Positions 46,275-55,481 of a stretch of DNA of 64,000 nt are shown here, one piece after another. The DNA is from Firmicutes bacterium HGW-Firmicutes-2 (lineage in GTDB: Bacteria; Bacillota; Clostridia; Lachnospirales; Vallitaleaceae). A model generated the notes under the pieces. That model was not told the origin of the DNA, ran no database searches, and saw only the letters and a list, made by a program, of their open reading frames with translations. The first letter of the stretch is position 1. Each line of letters opens with the position of its first letter. A program made the translations under genes and the position numbers. Location of the stretch: positions 1-64,000 of the forward strand of contig PGZV01000016.1 of NCBI GenBank assembly GCA_002841495.1. Direction: 5' to 3'.

Positions 46275-46292
46275 CGTTTAGTAAAAGACTGG

Positions 46293-46326
46293 GACCTTAC
46301 CAATCACAAAGTTGGTAAGGTCTTTT
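46293..46326 (+). terminator. Terminator after pnp
   Basis: GACCTTACCAA (46293-46303) and TTGGTAAGGTC (46312-46322) form an 11-bp perfect stem, followed by TTTT. Confidence 0.88.
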
Positions 46327-46368
46327 AAATTCAAACTTATTATAATAATAATGCACTATGGAGGACAA

Positions 46369-47643
46369 ATGATAAAAACCACTACTTTGGATAACGGCAT
46401 CAAGTTGGTTTATGAATCTTTAGAATTTGTAAAATCCGTTTCTATAGGTATATGGATACGAAATGGATCTATAGATGAGACACCTGAAAATAATGGTATT
46501 TCTCATTTCATAGAACATATGATGTTTAAAGGCTCCGAAAAAAGAAATGCAAAAGAAATTGCGGATGAAATGGCTAGAATCGGCGGGCATATTAATGCTT
46601 TTACAGCTAAAGAATATACTTGCTATTATGCCCATACTTTAGACGAGCATCTAGAAACGGCCATTGACGTGCTTTCGGATATGCTGACGCACCCTGAATT
46701 CAAACTTGAAGAAATCGAGAAAGAAAAAGGTGTCATTTTAGAAGAAATCGCCATGTCGGAAGATGCGCCTGAAGACATGGTCCATGATCAACTGGAAAAT
46801 GAAGTTTTCAAGCCTTCTAGATTATCCATGGATATACTTGGAACCCGGGACAATGTCAAAAGTTTTACCCGCGAAAAGTTATTTGACTATTTGAACTGCC
46901 ATTATGTCGCCGATAATATCGTCATCGCCATTGCAGGCGCTTTTGATGAACAAAAAGTTATAAAACTATTAAACGAGGCATTTAAAGATACTTCGACACA
47001 AGCACCACTGATAAGAAATCTGGACTTTTCAAGAGAAGCCACTTTTATTTTCAAAGAAAAAGATATCGAGCAAATTCATATGGTTATCAATTTTCCAAGT
47101 ATCTCCTATAAGGATGAAGCAATCTTTGTCTTATCTGTCCTAAATACCATTATCGGTGGGGGCATTAATTCGAAGTTGTTTATGGGTATAAGAGAAGATA
47201 AAGGCTTAACCTATTCCATATATTCGTATGATGAATCTTATGAAGCAACGGGGATGTTCAATATTTATGCAGCTTTTAACCCAGTTCAGGCGGATGAAGT
47301 GATTGTAAATACTTTGAAAGAAATCCATACTTTTTTAAAAGAAGGTATTGAAGATGACGAATTGGATAAAATCAAGGAACAAATCAAGTGTAACCTAATT
47401 ATCGGATATGAGAATATGAACAATCGTATGTCCAATTATGGTAAAGCGTTGTTGATGCAGGAACGTATAAAAACTCAGGAAGAAATCGTAGAAGCCATTG
47501 ATGCAGTAACCGTAGGTGCAATCATGACCATGGCCCGAGATATATTCCTGGATCCAAGTATTAGTTTATCGATTGTTGGTCATCTAAAAGATATTGATCA
47601 AGAAAGGATTATAACATTATGCAAAAAATTACAGTATATGTAG
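46369..47643 (+). CDS. M16 family zinc metallopeptidase
   Basis: 424 aa, processing-peptidase-like. The inverted zinc motif [11 protein letters not shown] (HxxEH, about residues 46-56) is present with the downstream glutamate region [14 protein letters not shown]-terminal [16 protein letters not shown] fits the family. It is cytoplasmic, with no signal peptide. ATG 46369 with TGGAGG upstream replaces the longer frame. It overlaps dut by 25 bp. The protein substrate is unknown. Confidence 0.9.
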   Translation: MIKTTTLDNGIKLVYESLEFVKSVSIGIWIRNGSIDETPENNGISHFIEHMMFKGSEKRNAKEIADEMARIGGHINAFTAKEYTCYYAHTLDEHLETAIDVLSDMLTHPEFKLEEIEKEKGVILEEIAMSEDAPEDMVHDQLENEVFKPSRLSMDILGTRDNVKSFTREKLFDYLNCHYVADNIVIAIAGAFDEQKVIKLLNEAFKDTSTQAPLIRNLDFSREATFIFKEKDIEQIHMVINFPSISYKDEAIFVLSVLNTIIGGGINSKLFMGIREDKGLTYSIYSYDESYEATGMFNIYAAFNPVQADEVIVNTLKEIHTFLKEGIEDDELDKIKEQIKCNLIIGYENMNNRMSNYGKALLMQERIKTQEEIVEAIDAVTVGAIMTMARDIFLDPSISLSIVGHLKDIDQERIITLCKKLQYM

Positions 47644-48068
47644 AACAAACCGAAGAAGGAAAAGATTTACCACTACCTAAGTATATGAGTGCACAGGCTG
47701 CAGGTCTTGACTTATTTGCCGCAGTCATTGAAGATGTGGTTTTGAAAAAAGGAGAAATAAAATTGGTTCCAACAGGACTAAAGATTGCACTACCGGACTC
47801 CTATGAGGCACAAATTCGTCCACGAAGTGGTCTGGCTTTTAAACATGGGATTAGTCTTGTTAATACGCCTGGAACCATAGATGCGGATTATAGAGGTGAA
47901 ATCAAGATTATTATGATCAACTTCGGAGAAGAAGACTTTACCATAAAACGAGGTGATCGTATTGCGCAAATGGTTATCAATCGTATTGAACAAATCAATT
48001 GGGAACTCACAGACACTTTAGAAGAAACCACTAGAGGCGCCGGTGGCTTTGGACATACAGGATTGTAG
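47619..48068 (+). CDS. dut: Deoxyuridine 5'-triphosphate nucleotidohydrolase
   Basis: Removes dUTP and supplies dUMP. 149 aa trimeric form with all five motifs: [39 protein letters not shown] and the C-terminal [10 protein letters not shown] (P-loop-like). The start overlaps the end of the M16 peptidase gene. Confidence 0.95.
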   Translation: MQKITVYVEQTEEGKDLPLPKYMSAQAAGLDLFAAVIEDVVLKKGEIKLVPTGLKIALPDSYEAQIRPRSGLAFKHGISLVNTPGTIDADYRGEIKIIMINFGEEDFTIKRGDRIAQMVINRIEQINWELTDTLEETTRGAGGFGHTGL

Positions 48069-48098
48069 ATTTGGCTAGGACCAATAGAGGTGAGAATC

Positions 48099-48659
48099 AT
48101 GACTCAAGGTACTCAAGGCTATATTAACCAAAGTAAGCGTATAAGTTTAAAATGGGCTTTAATAGGTGTGCTCTCATTTATGACGGTCTACTTGGTAGGT
48201 ATCTTAATTATGGGCAGTCAAAAAAGCTATTTTACCATAGTTGCAGTGCTTTTAATCCTACCTACGGCTCAAAGAGCATCACAATACTTTGCCTATAGTC
48301 CTTACAAAAGTGTTTCTACCGATTTGGTAGACGCATTAAGCCTAAAAGCATATAAAACATTGTTTGAACTACTCATAATAAGAGCTAAAGCCACCTACTT
48401 TTTGGATGCGGTCCTTATTAGTGATACACATGTTTTGATTTTATGCTGTCCTAACAAAAAATACAAACAAGACCATAATATCATTCGCCAATCGATACAA
48501 CACATGTTAAAAGATAAAGGGATCCAAACAACGGTTTTATCTTATGAAAATACAAGTAGTCTAATGAATGATGTTAAGATGTTTGAAGTGGTATCGGATC
48601 CATCAAATATCAAATATATTGAAAGCATTGAAAGGGCATTATTGCAGAATGGTATGTAA
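48099..48659 (+). CDS. Conserved membrane protein of unknown function
   Basis: 186 aa. Two adjacent hydrophobic helices near the N-terminus (about residues 18-38 and 43-61), then a soluble C-terminal domain of about 115 residues (ALSLKAYKTLFELLIIRAKATY and onwards) with no motif I recognise. ATG 48099 is used, with AGAGGTGA upstream. The stop overlaps the next start (TAATG). Confidence 0.6.
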   Translation: MTQGTQGYINQSKRISLKWALIGVLSFMTVYLVGILIMGSQKSYFTIVAVLLILPTAQRASQYFAYSPYKSVSTDLVDALSLKAYKTLFELLIIRAKATYFLDAVLISDTHVLILCCPNKKYKQDHNIIRQSIQHMLKDKGIQTTVLSYENTSSLMNDVKMFEVVSDPSNIKYIESIERALLQNGM

Positions 48660-49612
48660 TGATTGAAATAAATATTACACCTCAAAATCAATATCAAAGA
48701 ATAGACAAATTCATGCTTAAGATTTTGCCCGGTATGTCAAAGAGCTTTTGCTATAAAATGTTTCGCAAAAAAAATATTACATTGAATAGAAAAAAAATAA
48801 GTGGTCATGAAGTATGCAAGGACGGAGACATAATTCAAATTTACTTCGCGGAGGAAACGTACAATCACTTTGCTACAAGTAAATCGGAAAAAAGCTTTAT
48901 TGATGATGGGGTACTAAGTGTGATTTATGAAGACAATCAACTTATTGTCATTAATAAAGCCGCTGGTATATTATCTCAAGATGATGGTTCCGCTTTGTCA
49001 GTAGTGGATCAAATTCGGTCTCATTATGAGGAAAAAGATCTACAAATGGATACGGGATTCAAGATCGGGGTAAGTAATCGCTTAGATAGAAATACCACAG
49101 GTATTATCCTCTCAGCTAAATCCCTCCCGATGGCTCAAATTATGAATCATAAGATTAAAAATCACGAAGTCATTAAGCTATATAGAAGTATTGTAATGGG
49201 TAAAATTGACAAAGATATAGAGCTGAAAGATTGGATTCGTAAAGATCACAATAATAACAAAGTATCCATAGATTCTGAAGGTGACATTATAATTCACACA
49301 CTCATAAAGCCATTAAGATGGAATGAATCCTTTACAGAAGTTGAAATTGAGATCAAAACAGGTAAGACCCATCAAATACGCATACATTTAGCATCTATTG
49401 GTCATCCAATCGTTGGCGATAATAAATACGGAAATATACCCTTGAATCAAGACTTTAAGCGCAAATATAATTTAAGCCACCAGTTGCTTCATGCTTATAG
49501 TTATCAGTTTATAGAAGGGGAAATCCCTCTTGATAATGAACGTTATTATAAGCCTTTTATAGCTACCTATCCAGACCTATATAATACCATTGCAAAGGCT
49601 GTGTTCAAATGA
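48659..49612 (+). CDS. RluA-family RNA pseudouridine synthase
   Basis: 317 aa: N-terminal S4 domain (RIDKFMLKILPGMSKSFCYKMF) and a pseudouridine synthase domain with the catalytic aspartate in VSNRLDRNTTGIILSAK. The usual histidine before RLD is asparagine here. Also seen are GKTHQIRIHLASIGHPIVGD and the C-terminal LLHAY. The target uridine is unknown. The stop overlaps queG (ATGA). Confidence 0.9.
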   Translation: MIEINITPQNQYQRIDKFMLKILPGMSKSFCYKMFRKKNITLNRKKISGHEVCKDGDIIQIYFAEETYNHFATSKSEKSFIDDGVLSVIYEDNQLIVINKAAGILSQDDGSALSVVDQIRSHYEEKDLQMDTGFKIGVSNRLDRNTTGIILSAKSLPMAQIMNHKIKNHEVIKLYRSIVMGKIDKDIELKDWIRKDHNNNKVSIDSEGDIIIHTLIKPLRWNESFTEVEIEIKTGKTHQIRIHLASIGHPIVGDNKYGNIPLNQDFKRKYNLSHQLLHAYSYQFIEGEIPLDNERYYKPFIATYPDLYNTIAKAVFK

Positions 49613-50634
49613 AGGCTCAGGTCATAAAAGAAAATATTTTGAAGTTTTGTGATTCAATCGGTATTCAAGCGGTTGGCTTCGCCAGTGCTACGCCTTTTAA
49701 TGACCTGAAGGAAGACTATCATGATAGACAAGCCCATCATTTAGATTGCCCTTTTGAAGTTAGGGATTCTGTTTTAGATTTGACGGACCCTAAAAGAATT
49801 ATGGCAGAAGGTAAATCCTTTATTTGCATCCTGGAACCACATCAGCCATATGCGCAGATCAATTCATCAAGTGGTATCGGGCGTATGGCCAGCGGAACGG
49901 CATCTCTTGATTACCATAAAATTCTTGATGAACACCTAGAAAAACTACAAATGTTTTTACGAGAGAACTATAATATCCATGGAATAAAGATTTGTGACAC
50001 ATCCCCTTTATCTGATCGGGCCATTGCTGTACGTGCCGGTTTAGGTGTCTTACGACGTAACAATATGTTCTATCATAAGACCATGGGCAGTTATGTGCAC
50101 ATAGCCTCTTTACTCATCGATTATGACTTGGAGGCTACAGATTATGACAAAGAAGCCATGCCATGTGGTACGTGTCAAATCTGTAAAGTAACCTGTCCAA
50201 CTCAGGCTATTATTGGTGATGGAACCATAAATAGTAATAAATGTATATCTTATTTGACCCAAAAAAAAGAAACTTCGGAATCAGAATCTAAGATGATTGG
50301 GAATATGATTTATGGATGTGACGTATGCCAACTTAGATGTCCTGTTAATAATAAGGTTCAGAACCCTTATTTAGAACTTTTGGTCGACAAGGATGTGGAC
50401 TTGATGACTTTACTTAACATGGATAATGCTACTTTTAAGAACACTTATGGTAAGACTTCTTCAGGATGGCGTGGCAAACGAACTTTACAACGCAACGCTA
50501 TTGCTGCTATTGGTAATTCGTGTGACGAACAGATGATTGATATCCTCTCCAATTATGGGCATGACGATAGAAGTATCATCAAGGCCGAGGTTCAAAGAGC
50601 AATTAGGCGTTTAAAAAACATCGAGGTGAAATGA
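49609..50634 (+). CDS. queG: Epoxyqueuosine reductase QueG
   Basis: Last step of queuosine formation in tRNA; needs cobalamin and two [4Fe-4S] clusters. The cluster cysteines are CGTCQICKVTCPTQAI (about residues 185-200) and CDVCQLRCPVN (about 240-250). A short HEAT-like C-terminal region (NAIAAIGNSCDEQMIDIL) follows. 341 aa. Translationally coupled to the RluA gene, so two tRNA/rRNA modifiers are together. Confidence 0.93.
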   Translation: MKAQVIKENILKFCDSIGIQAVGFASATPFNDLKEDYHDRQAHHLDCPFEVRDSVLDLTDPKRIMAEGKSFICILEPHQPYAQINSSSGIGRMASGTASLDYHKILDEHLEKLQMFLRENYNIHGIKICDTSPLSDRAIAVRAGLGVLRRNNMFYHKTMGSYVHIASLLIDYDLEATDYDKEAMPCGTCQICKVTCPTQAIIGDGTINSNKCISYLTQKKETSESESKMIGNMIYGCDVCQLRCPVNNKVQNPYLELLVDKDVDLMTLLNMDNATFKNTYGKTSSGWRGKRTLQRNAIAAIGNSCDEQMIDILSNYGHDDRSIIKAEVQRAIRRLKNIEVK

Positions 50635-50635
50635 T

Positions 50636-51172
50636 ATGGCGTATTGGGGTTCTAGAGGTTTAAGAGGTAGTACATTAGAAGAGATGGTTAATATAACCAA
50701 TGAACGCTATCTAGAACATGGACTTGCGCTCATTGAAAAAATACCAACACCCATCAAACCCATTACCTTAGGAAAAGAAAGTGGTACTATTACTTTGGCT
50801 TATTTTGAGAAAAAGGGTAGTGTGGACTATATTGGCGTCGTTCAGGGGATACCTATTTGTTTTGATGCTAAGGAAACTTCAAAAGACTATTTTCCACTAA
50901 AAAATATCCATGAACATCAGATTGCCTATATGCAGTCTTTTGAAAAACAAGAAGGTATTGCCTTTATGCTGATTTATTTCTCTAAGCAGAATCGTTATTT
51001 CTTCTTACCTTTTAGAATTATATTGAGCCATTGGCAAGAGGCAAGGCGTGGTGGAAGAAAATCTATACCAATGTCAGCTTTTGATGTTACCCTAGAAATC
51101 AAAAGCAAGTCAGGTTATCTTGTACATTATCTTGAGGCATTAAGCAAATACATTAGTAATAACGGAGAATAA
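50636..51172 (+). CDS. recU: Holliday junction resolvase RecU
   Basis: 178 aa. Starts with YWGSRGLRGSTLEEMVNITN, the RecU signature. The PD-(D/E)xK active site is visible as FDAKETS (about residues 82-88), with an upstream D in the conserved block and the stalk region following. Commonly found beside ponA in Bacillus, but here it follows queG by 1 bp. Confidence 0.9.
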   Translation: MAYWGSRGLRGSTLEEMVNITNERYLEHGLALIEKIPTPIKPITLGKESGTITLAYFEKKGSVDYIGVVQGIPICFDAKETSKDYFPLKNIHEHQIAYMQSFEKQEGIAFMLIYFSKQNRYFFLPFRIILSHWQEARRGGRKSIPMSAFDVTLEIKSKSGYLVHYLEALSKYISNNGE

Positions 51173-51183
51173 TACTAAAAAAC

Positions 51184-51212
51184 TTGCCATTAGGTATTTC
51201 ATACTATATAAT
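51184..51212 (+). promoter_or_regulatory. Promoter for the DEAD-box helicase gene
   Basis: TTGCCA at 51184-51189, 17-bp spacer, TATAAT at 51207-51212, giving a 5' leader of about 110 nt. Confidence 0.72.
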
Positions 51213-51236
51213 TAGCAATTGTGCGATTAAACGTTT

Positions 51237-51302
51237 GGATTCATCAAATGTCGAAATTATGGGATAAACAAATGTTGTTTATGTTACTTTCTTGATGGAT
51301 CC
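51237..51302 (+). promoter_or_regulatory. Nested leader hairpins upstream of cshA
   Basis: Outer arms GGATTCATCAA (51237-51247) and TTGATGGATCC (51292-51302), one mismatch, enclose ATAAACAA (51264-51271) with TTGTTTAT (51275-51282). Confidence 0.55.
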
Positions 51303-51328
51303 ATATGTGCCATTAGAAAGAGGAAAAC

Positions 51329-53026
51329 ATGAATAATATTTCAGAATTAAGTTTATCAGATTCAATTTACAAAGCACTCAAAGACATGAATTTCGAACAG
51401 TTAACAGATATACAAGAATTAGCGATTCCTATACTTCTTGAAGGAAAAGACCTTATTGGCCAATCTCAAACAGGTACAGGAAAAACAGCTGCATTTGCTA
51501 TTCCGCTACTTGAAAAAGTAGACCCTGTGGTTAAGAGCCCTCAAGCAATCATCTTATGTCCAACAAGAGAGTTGGCTGTACAGGTTGCAAATGAGTTTAA
51601 CAAAATCGGGAAATACATGAGAAATGTGAAAACTGTTGCTGTCTATGGTGGTGAGCCCATTTACAGACAGATTACCCAACTCAAAAGAGGGGCGCAAATT
51701 ATTATAGGAACCCCTGGACGTACTATAGACCATATAAACCGAGGCACCATTAAGTTAGATGATATTCATACCATGATTCTTGACGAGGCCGATGAAATGT
51801 TAAAAATGGGCTTTAGAGAAGATATAGAGCAGGTGCTGAGTAATATGGATACGGCCAATGTACAGACGGTCCTTTTCTCTGCAACCATGCCTCAAAGTAT
51901 TATAGATATTACTAAACATTATCAAAAAGACCCTGAACTTATTAAAGTAAAGTCAAAGCTGATTACAGCTGATACGATCACGCAACAATATCTTGAAGTG
52001 AAAAGAAGTCATAAGATTGAGGCTATTTCTAGGATTTTAGAAGTTGACAAGCCAAGTCGTTGTATCGTTTTTTGTAATACAAAGTCATCCGTAAACGATG
52101 TATGTGATGCCTTAATGCTTAGAAACTTTCCATCTGACAAAATTCATGGGGATCTTAAGCAGGAAATGCGTATGGATGTCCTCAAGAAATTTAACAATTC
52201 TCAAATCAATGTTCTTGTTGCAACGGATGTTGCAGCGCGTGGTCTTGACATACAAAATGTAGATGTGGTTATAAACTATGACGTGCCGGACAAAGCGGAC
52301 TATTATGTGCACAGAATCGGTCGAAGTGGGCGAGCAGGTAAAGAAGGTCGTGCTATTACCCTTGTCAGTACCGGTGATCGTCGACTTTTAAGAGACATAA
52401 CAAGTTATACTAAAACGGTTATAGAGAAAATTGCTATACCTACTAATATTGAAGTGAATGCTTCGAAGATTACAGATTTTATAGAAGAGTTAGATGAGAT
52501 TATAAAAGGTGGGGATATGCATGAGTATATGACCATCTTGAATCAAATCGATACGGTTCATCCTCTTGAGGAGATCTGTGCTGCTTTAATTAAGAAGACA
52601 TTGTCCTTAGATGAAAATCATCATGAAAATGATATTAACTTTAAGGTTGGTGATGATACAGGTCGTCAGCGTCAATCCTTCGGTAGTAACAGAGATCGTG
52701 GTAGTCGTGATCAAGGTGCTCGTGGTGAACGTGGCGCCGGTGCACCAAGAAATCGTAAAAGAGATGACAAAGACATGGTTCGTATGTTCTTTAATGTCGG
52801 TAACAAAGATAATCTAAAGCCAAAACATATTCTTGGTGCTATAGCAGGTGAATGTAATGTTAAAGGTAGCCAAATTGGTGCAATTGACATGCTGGATAAG
52901 TTTACTTTTGTAGATGTTCACAAAGATATTGCCAAAATAGTTCTTAAGAAGATGGAAGGCAATAAGATTAATAATAAAAAAGTGTCTGTTGAAATTGCTA
53001 AGACTTCAAAGGATAAAAGTATATAA
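51329..53026 (+). CDS. cshA: DEAD-box ATP-dependent RNA helicase, CshA/DeaD type
   Basis: 565 aa RNA helicase. Q motif FEQLTDIQ, motif I SQTGTGKTAAFAIP (about residues 45-58), DEAD in LDEADEMLKMGF (about 152), SAT, and motif VI HRIGRSGRAGKEG. An RG-rich linker (RGSRDQGARGERGAG) leads to a C-terminal DbpA-type RNA-binding domain. Such helicases act in ribosome assembly and mRNA decay, often in the cold. Monocistronic, with its own promoter and terminator. Confidence 0.93.
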   Translation: MNNISELSLSDSIYKALKDMNFEQLTDIQELAIPILLEGKDLIGQSQTGTGKTAAFAIPLLEKVDPVVKSPQAIILCPTRELAVQVANEFNKIGKYMRNVKTVAVYGGEPIYRQITQLKRGAQIIIGTPGRTIDHINRGTIKLDDIHTMILDEADEMLKMGFREDIEQVLSNMDTANVQTVLFSATMPQSIIDITKHYQKDPELIKVKSKLITADTITQQYLEVKRSHKIEAISRILEVDKPSRCIVFCNTKSSVNDVCDALMLRNFPSDKIHGDLKQEMRMDVLKKFNNSQINVLVATDVAARGLDIQNVDVVINYDVPDKADYYVHRIGRSGRAGKEGRAITLVSTGDRRLLRDITSYTKTVIEKIAIPTNIEVNASKITDFIEELDEIIKGGDMHEYMTILNQIDTVHPLEEICAALIKKTLSLDENHHENDINFKVGDDTGRQRQSFGSNRDRGSRDQGARGERGAGAPRNRKRDDKDMVRMFFNVGNKDNLKPKHILGAIAGECNVKGSQIGAIDMLDKFTFVDVHKDIAKIVLKKMEGNKINNKKVSVEIAKTSKDKSI

Positions 53027-53041
53027 GAAGTAAGTAAGAAG

Positions 53042-53077
53042 GTCTCTAAGGGTAAAAGCTTAGGGGCTTTTTTTTTG
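53042..53077 (+). terminator. Terminator after cshA
   Basis: GTCTCTAAG pairs with CTTAGGGGC (two G-T pairs), followed by nine T. The sequence is similar to the terminator at 6596-6630. Confidence 0.85.
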
Positions 53078-53085
53078 CTATGATA

Positions 53086-53234
53086 GTGGGTCCCATGAAA
53101 ACCCTTCCACCAACTGTATGATTACGGTCTCTAGTTGGTGCATCCATGCACCAAAAGTCGACAGTCAGCATCCATGCTGACGAACTCCATCATACAGTCT
53201 GCCTCCAGGAACTTCATGGTCGGTGTTGGCTAAA
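53086..53234 (+). repeat. Structured repeat element C with two CATCCATG hairpins
   Basis: Outer arms CCATGAA and TTCATGG, then ACTGTATGAT with ATCATACAGT (perfect), enclosing the hairpins TTGGTGCATCCATGCACCAA and GTCAGCATCCATGCTGAC. Aligns with 6393-6542 in inverted orientation. The rest of the 511-bp gap (53235-53537) holds AT-rich sequence, a tandem repeat and the his promoter, with no ORF. Confidence 0.85.
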
Positions 53235-53380
53235 AATAAGCTAAGTTTTAGAATTTCTATGCTAAGCAATTAAGCTCTGAATAACTATATACTGAATCAA
53301 AGAAAGTTCTTTGTTTAGCAAATGTATTAAATCTATTTTTCTATGAATGTTCAGAACTATGATCTAATCTCATGGTTTTC

Positions 53381-53410
53381 TTATGAACTATTAAGAACTA
53401 TTATGAACTA
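53381..53410 (+). repeat. Three tandem 10-bp repeats upstream of the his promoter
   Basis: TTATGAACTA, TTAAGAACTA, TTATGAACTA occur head to tail, ending 36 bp before the -35 box; a looser copy (CAGAACTATG) lies near 53352. The 10-bp period places each unit on the same face of the helix. Confidence 0.7.
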
Positions 53411-53446
53411 TATTTTTGTGTTATTATGAATTCATGGGATTTACGG

Positions 53447-53475
53447 TTGACAGGGGATAGGAATTGTTTTATAAT
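53447..53475 (+). promoter_or_regulatory. Perfect consensus promoter of the his operon
   Basis: TTGACA at 53447-53452, 17-bp spacer, TATAAT at 53470-53475. The leader to hisZ is about 55 nt; no T-box or other histidine riboswitch-like structure was recognised. Confidence 0.88.
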
Positions 53476-53537
53476 AATACTTAATTTAGCGAATTAGCAA
53501 TCTACCACTTTACCATATTAAAGTTTGGGAGGCACAT

Positions 53538-54788
53538 ATGAGAGATAAGCAATTACACACACCAGAAGGTGTTCGAGATATTCATTGTAATGAGGCTTTA
53601 AAGAAGCATGAAATACAAAGACGGATCATGGCGGTATTTCATCATTATGGTTTTTTGGATGTTCAGACACCGACGTTTGAATTTATTGATGTTTTTAGTC
53701 ATGATTCCGGTACGATAGATATTAAGAATATGTATAAGTTTTTTGATTCGGATGGTAATATATTGGTGATGAGACCGGATATCACGCCTTCGGTGGCAAG
53801 AATGATGGCAACGGGCTATCATCATGAAAATACACCTAAAAGATTTTGCTATCTTGGTAATGCTTTTAGAAACATTGAAAGTTATCAATTAAAGCTTAGG
53901 GAATTTACTCAAGCTGGCGTTGAACTCATCGGCATTGATAATGAAGATGCGGATGCAGAGATTATTGCAATGGTCATTCAGTCTTTATTGGCGGTTGGGC
54001 TTAAAGATTTTCAAATCGATATTGGTCAGGCCGGATTTTTTAAAGGGTTACTTGAAGAAGCCGGACTGGATTCAAAATACGAAGAAGAATTACGTATGCT
54101 GATTGATCAGAAAAATTACATCGCAGTTGAAGAATTGTTAGATAGTCTTGAACTGGATGAAGCTCATAAAAAAGTGCTTTTGGATTTACCTAAATTCTTT
54201 GGTGATGTTAAGGTTATAGAGCAAGCCAAATCAACGACAATGAATAAGAAGGCTTTAGCGGCTCTGGATCGACTGGAACATATTTATAGCATCCTGTGCG
54301 ACTATAGAGTTGAACAGTATGTTTCTTTTGATCTTGGAATGGTGAGTCAGCTTAATTATTATACTGGGATTGTTTTTAGAGGTTATACCTTCGGAACAGG
54401 GGTATCTATTGTTGATGGTGGTCGCTACGATACATTACTAGAGGAATTTGGGCATAGTGCACCTGCAGTAGGGTTTGCCATCATTGTGGATGAAGTCATG
54501 AATAGCATTGAAAGACAACATATTGAGATTAATGTACCCAGTACGGATACCTTATTGTTATATAACCGAAAATCCAGAACCATGGCTATATCCGTTGCCG
54601 ATCGTATGCGAAGAGAAGGCATGAGAATTGAGATTGGCATGTTGGACCGCGATTTAGACGAGAACATAAACTATGGAAAAAAGAATAATATTGGTGGTAT
54701 TATGAATTTCTTCTCCTTAGAGGAAGTGGAACTGGTCAATCTGGAAACTGAGGAAAGAAACACAGTGGATGTTAAATCACTTTTCTAA
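53538..54788 (+). CDS. hisZ: ATP phosphoribosyltransferase regulatory subunit HisZ
   Basis: 416 aa histidyl-tRNA-synthetase-like protein that activates short HisG and carries histidine feedback. HisRS-like core: TPEGVRDI (residues 8-15), TPTFEFIDVF, RPDITPSVARM, and RGYTFGTGVSIVDGGRYD. The anticodon-binding-type tail is only partly kept. First gene of hisZGDCBHAF-IE; GGGAGG precedes ATG. Confidence 0.95.
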   Translation: MRDKQLHTPEGVRDIHCNEALKKHEIQRRIMAVFHHYGFLDVQTPTFEFIDVFSHDSGTIDIKNMYKFFDSDGNILVMRPDITPSVARMMATGYHHENTPKRFCYLGNAFRNIESYQLKLREFTQAGVELIGIDNEDADAEIIAMVIQSLLAVGLKDFQIDIGQAGFFKGLLEEAGLDSKYEEELRMLIDQKNYIAVEELLDSLELDEAHKKVLLDLPKFFGDVKVIEQAKSTTMNKKALAALDRLEHIYSILCDYRVEQYVSFDLGMVSQLNYYTGIVFRGYTFGTGVSIVDGGRYDTLLEEFGHSAPAVGFAIIVDEVMNSIERQHIEINVPSTDTLLLYNRKSRTMAISVADRMRREGMRIEIGMLDRDLDENINYGKKNNIGGIMNFFSLEEVELVNLETEERNTVDVKSLF

Positions 54789-54833
54789 GTAATAGAAAAT
54801 GGATTAAAACAAACAGAATGAAAGGTGAAAACT

Positions 54834-55469
54834 ATGAGATATTTAACATTTGCGCTTGCTAAAGGACGACTGGCTAATAAAACGTTAGCATATTTAGAAC
54901 AAGTTGGTATTACATGTGAAGAAATGAAAAGTGATACAAGAAAGCTCATTTTTGTTAATGAAGAACTAAAACTCAAGTTTTTCTTAGCAAAAGCCAGCGA
55001 TGTACCGACCTATGTTGAGTATGGCGCTGCTGATATAGGCGTGGTTGGAAAAGACACCATACTCGAAGAACGTAAGAATTTATATGAAGTTTTTGACTTA
55101 AAACTGGGCATTTGTGATATGGTGGTGGCCGGACCGGAAAGTGCGCGGGAACAGCTTTTGCACAGTTCCTCCATAAGAGTAGCTACAAAATATCCAAATA
55201 TCGCCAAAGATTATTTTTATAATAAAAAGAACCAAAAAGTTGAGATCATCAAACTCAATGGCTCCATTGAATTGGCACCTCTTGTAGGGCTATCTGAAGT
55301 CATTGTTGACATCGTGGAAACCGGTGCTACTTTAAAAGAAAATGGACTTGTGGTTCTTGAAAAAATATGTCCTCTATCTGCCAGAGTCGTAGTCAACCGT
55401 GTCAGTATGAAGATGGAAAATCAGCGTATCAACCGAATTATTGACGGCTTAAGAGATATCATCCAATAA
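54834..55469 (+). CDS. hisG: ATP phosphoribosyltransferase catalytic subunit, short form
   Basis: First step of histidine synthesis (ATP + PRPP). 211 aa, so it lacks the C-terminal allosteric domain of the 290-300 aa long form and depends on HisZ next door. Motifs: [24 protein letters not shown], and the PRPP loop [15 protein letters not shown] (about 160-174). ATG 54834 with AAAGGTG replaces the GTG at 54825. Confidence 0.96.
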   Translation: MRYLTFALAKGRLANKTLAYLEQVGITCEEMKSDTRKLIFVNEELKLKFFLAKASDVPTYVEYGAADIGVVGKDTILEERKNLYEVFDLKLGICDMVVAGPESAREQLLHSSSIRVATKYPNIAKDYFYNKKNQKVEIIKLNGSIELAPLVGLSEVIVDIVETGATLKENGLVVLEKICPLSARVVVNRVSMKMENQRINRIIDGLRDIIQ

Positions 55470-55481
55470 AGGAGATTAAAT

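Noticed and set aside
53235-53537. T-box or histidine-responsive attenuator before hisZ
   Set aside because: The consensus promoter is only about 60 bp before hisZ, with no T-box sequence, no terminator/antiterminator pair and no histidine-rich leader peptide.
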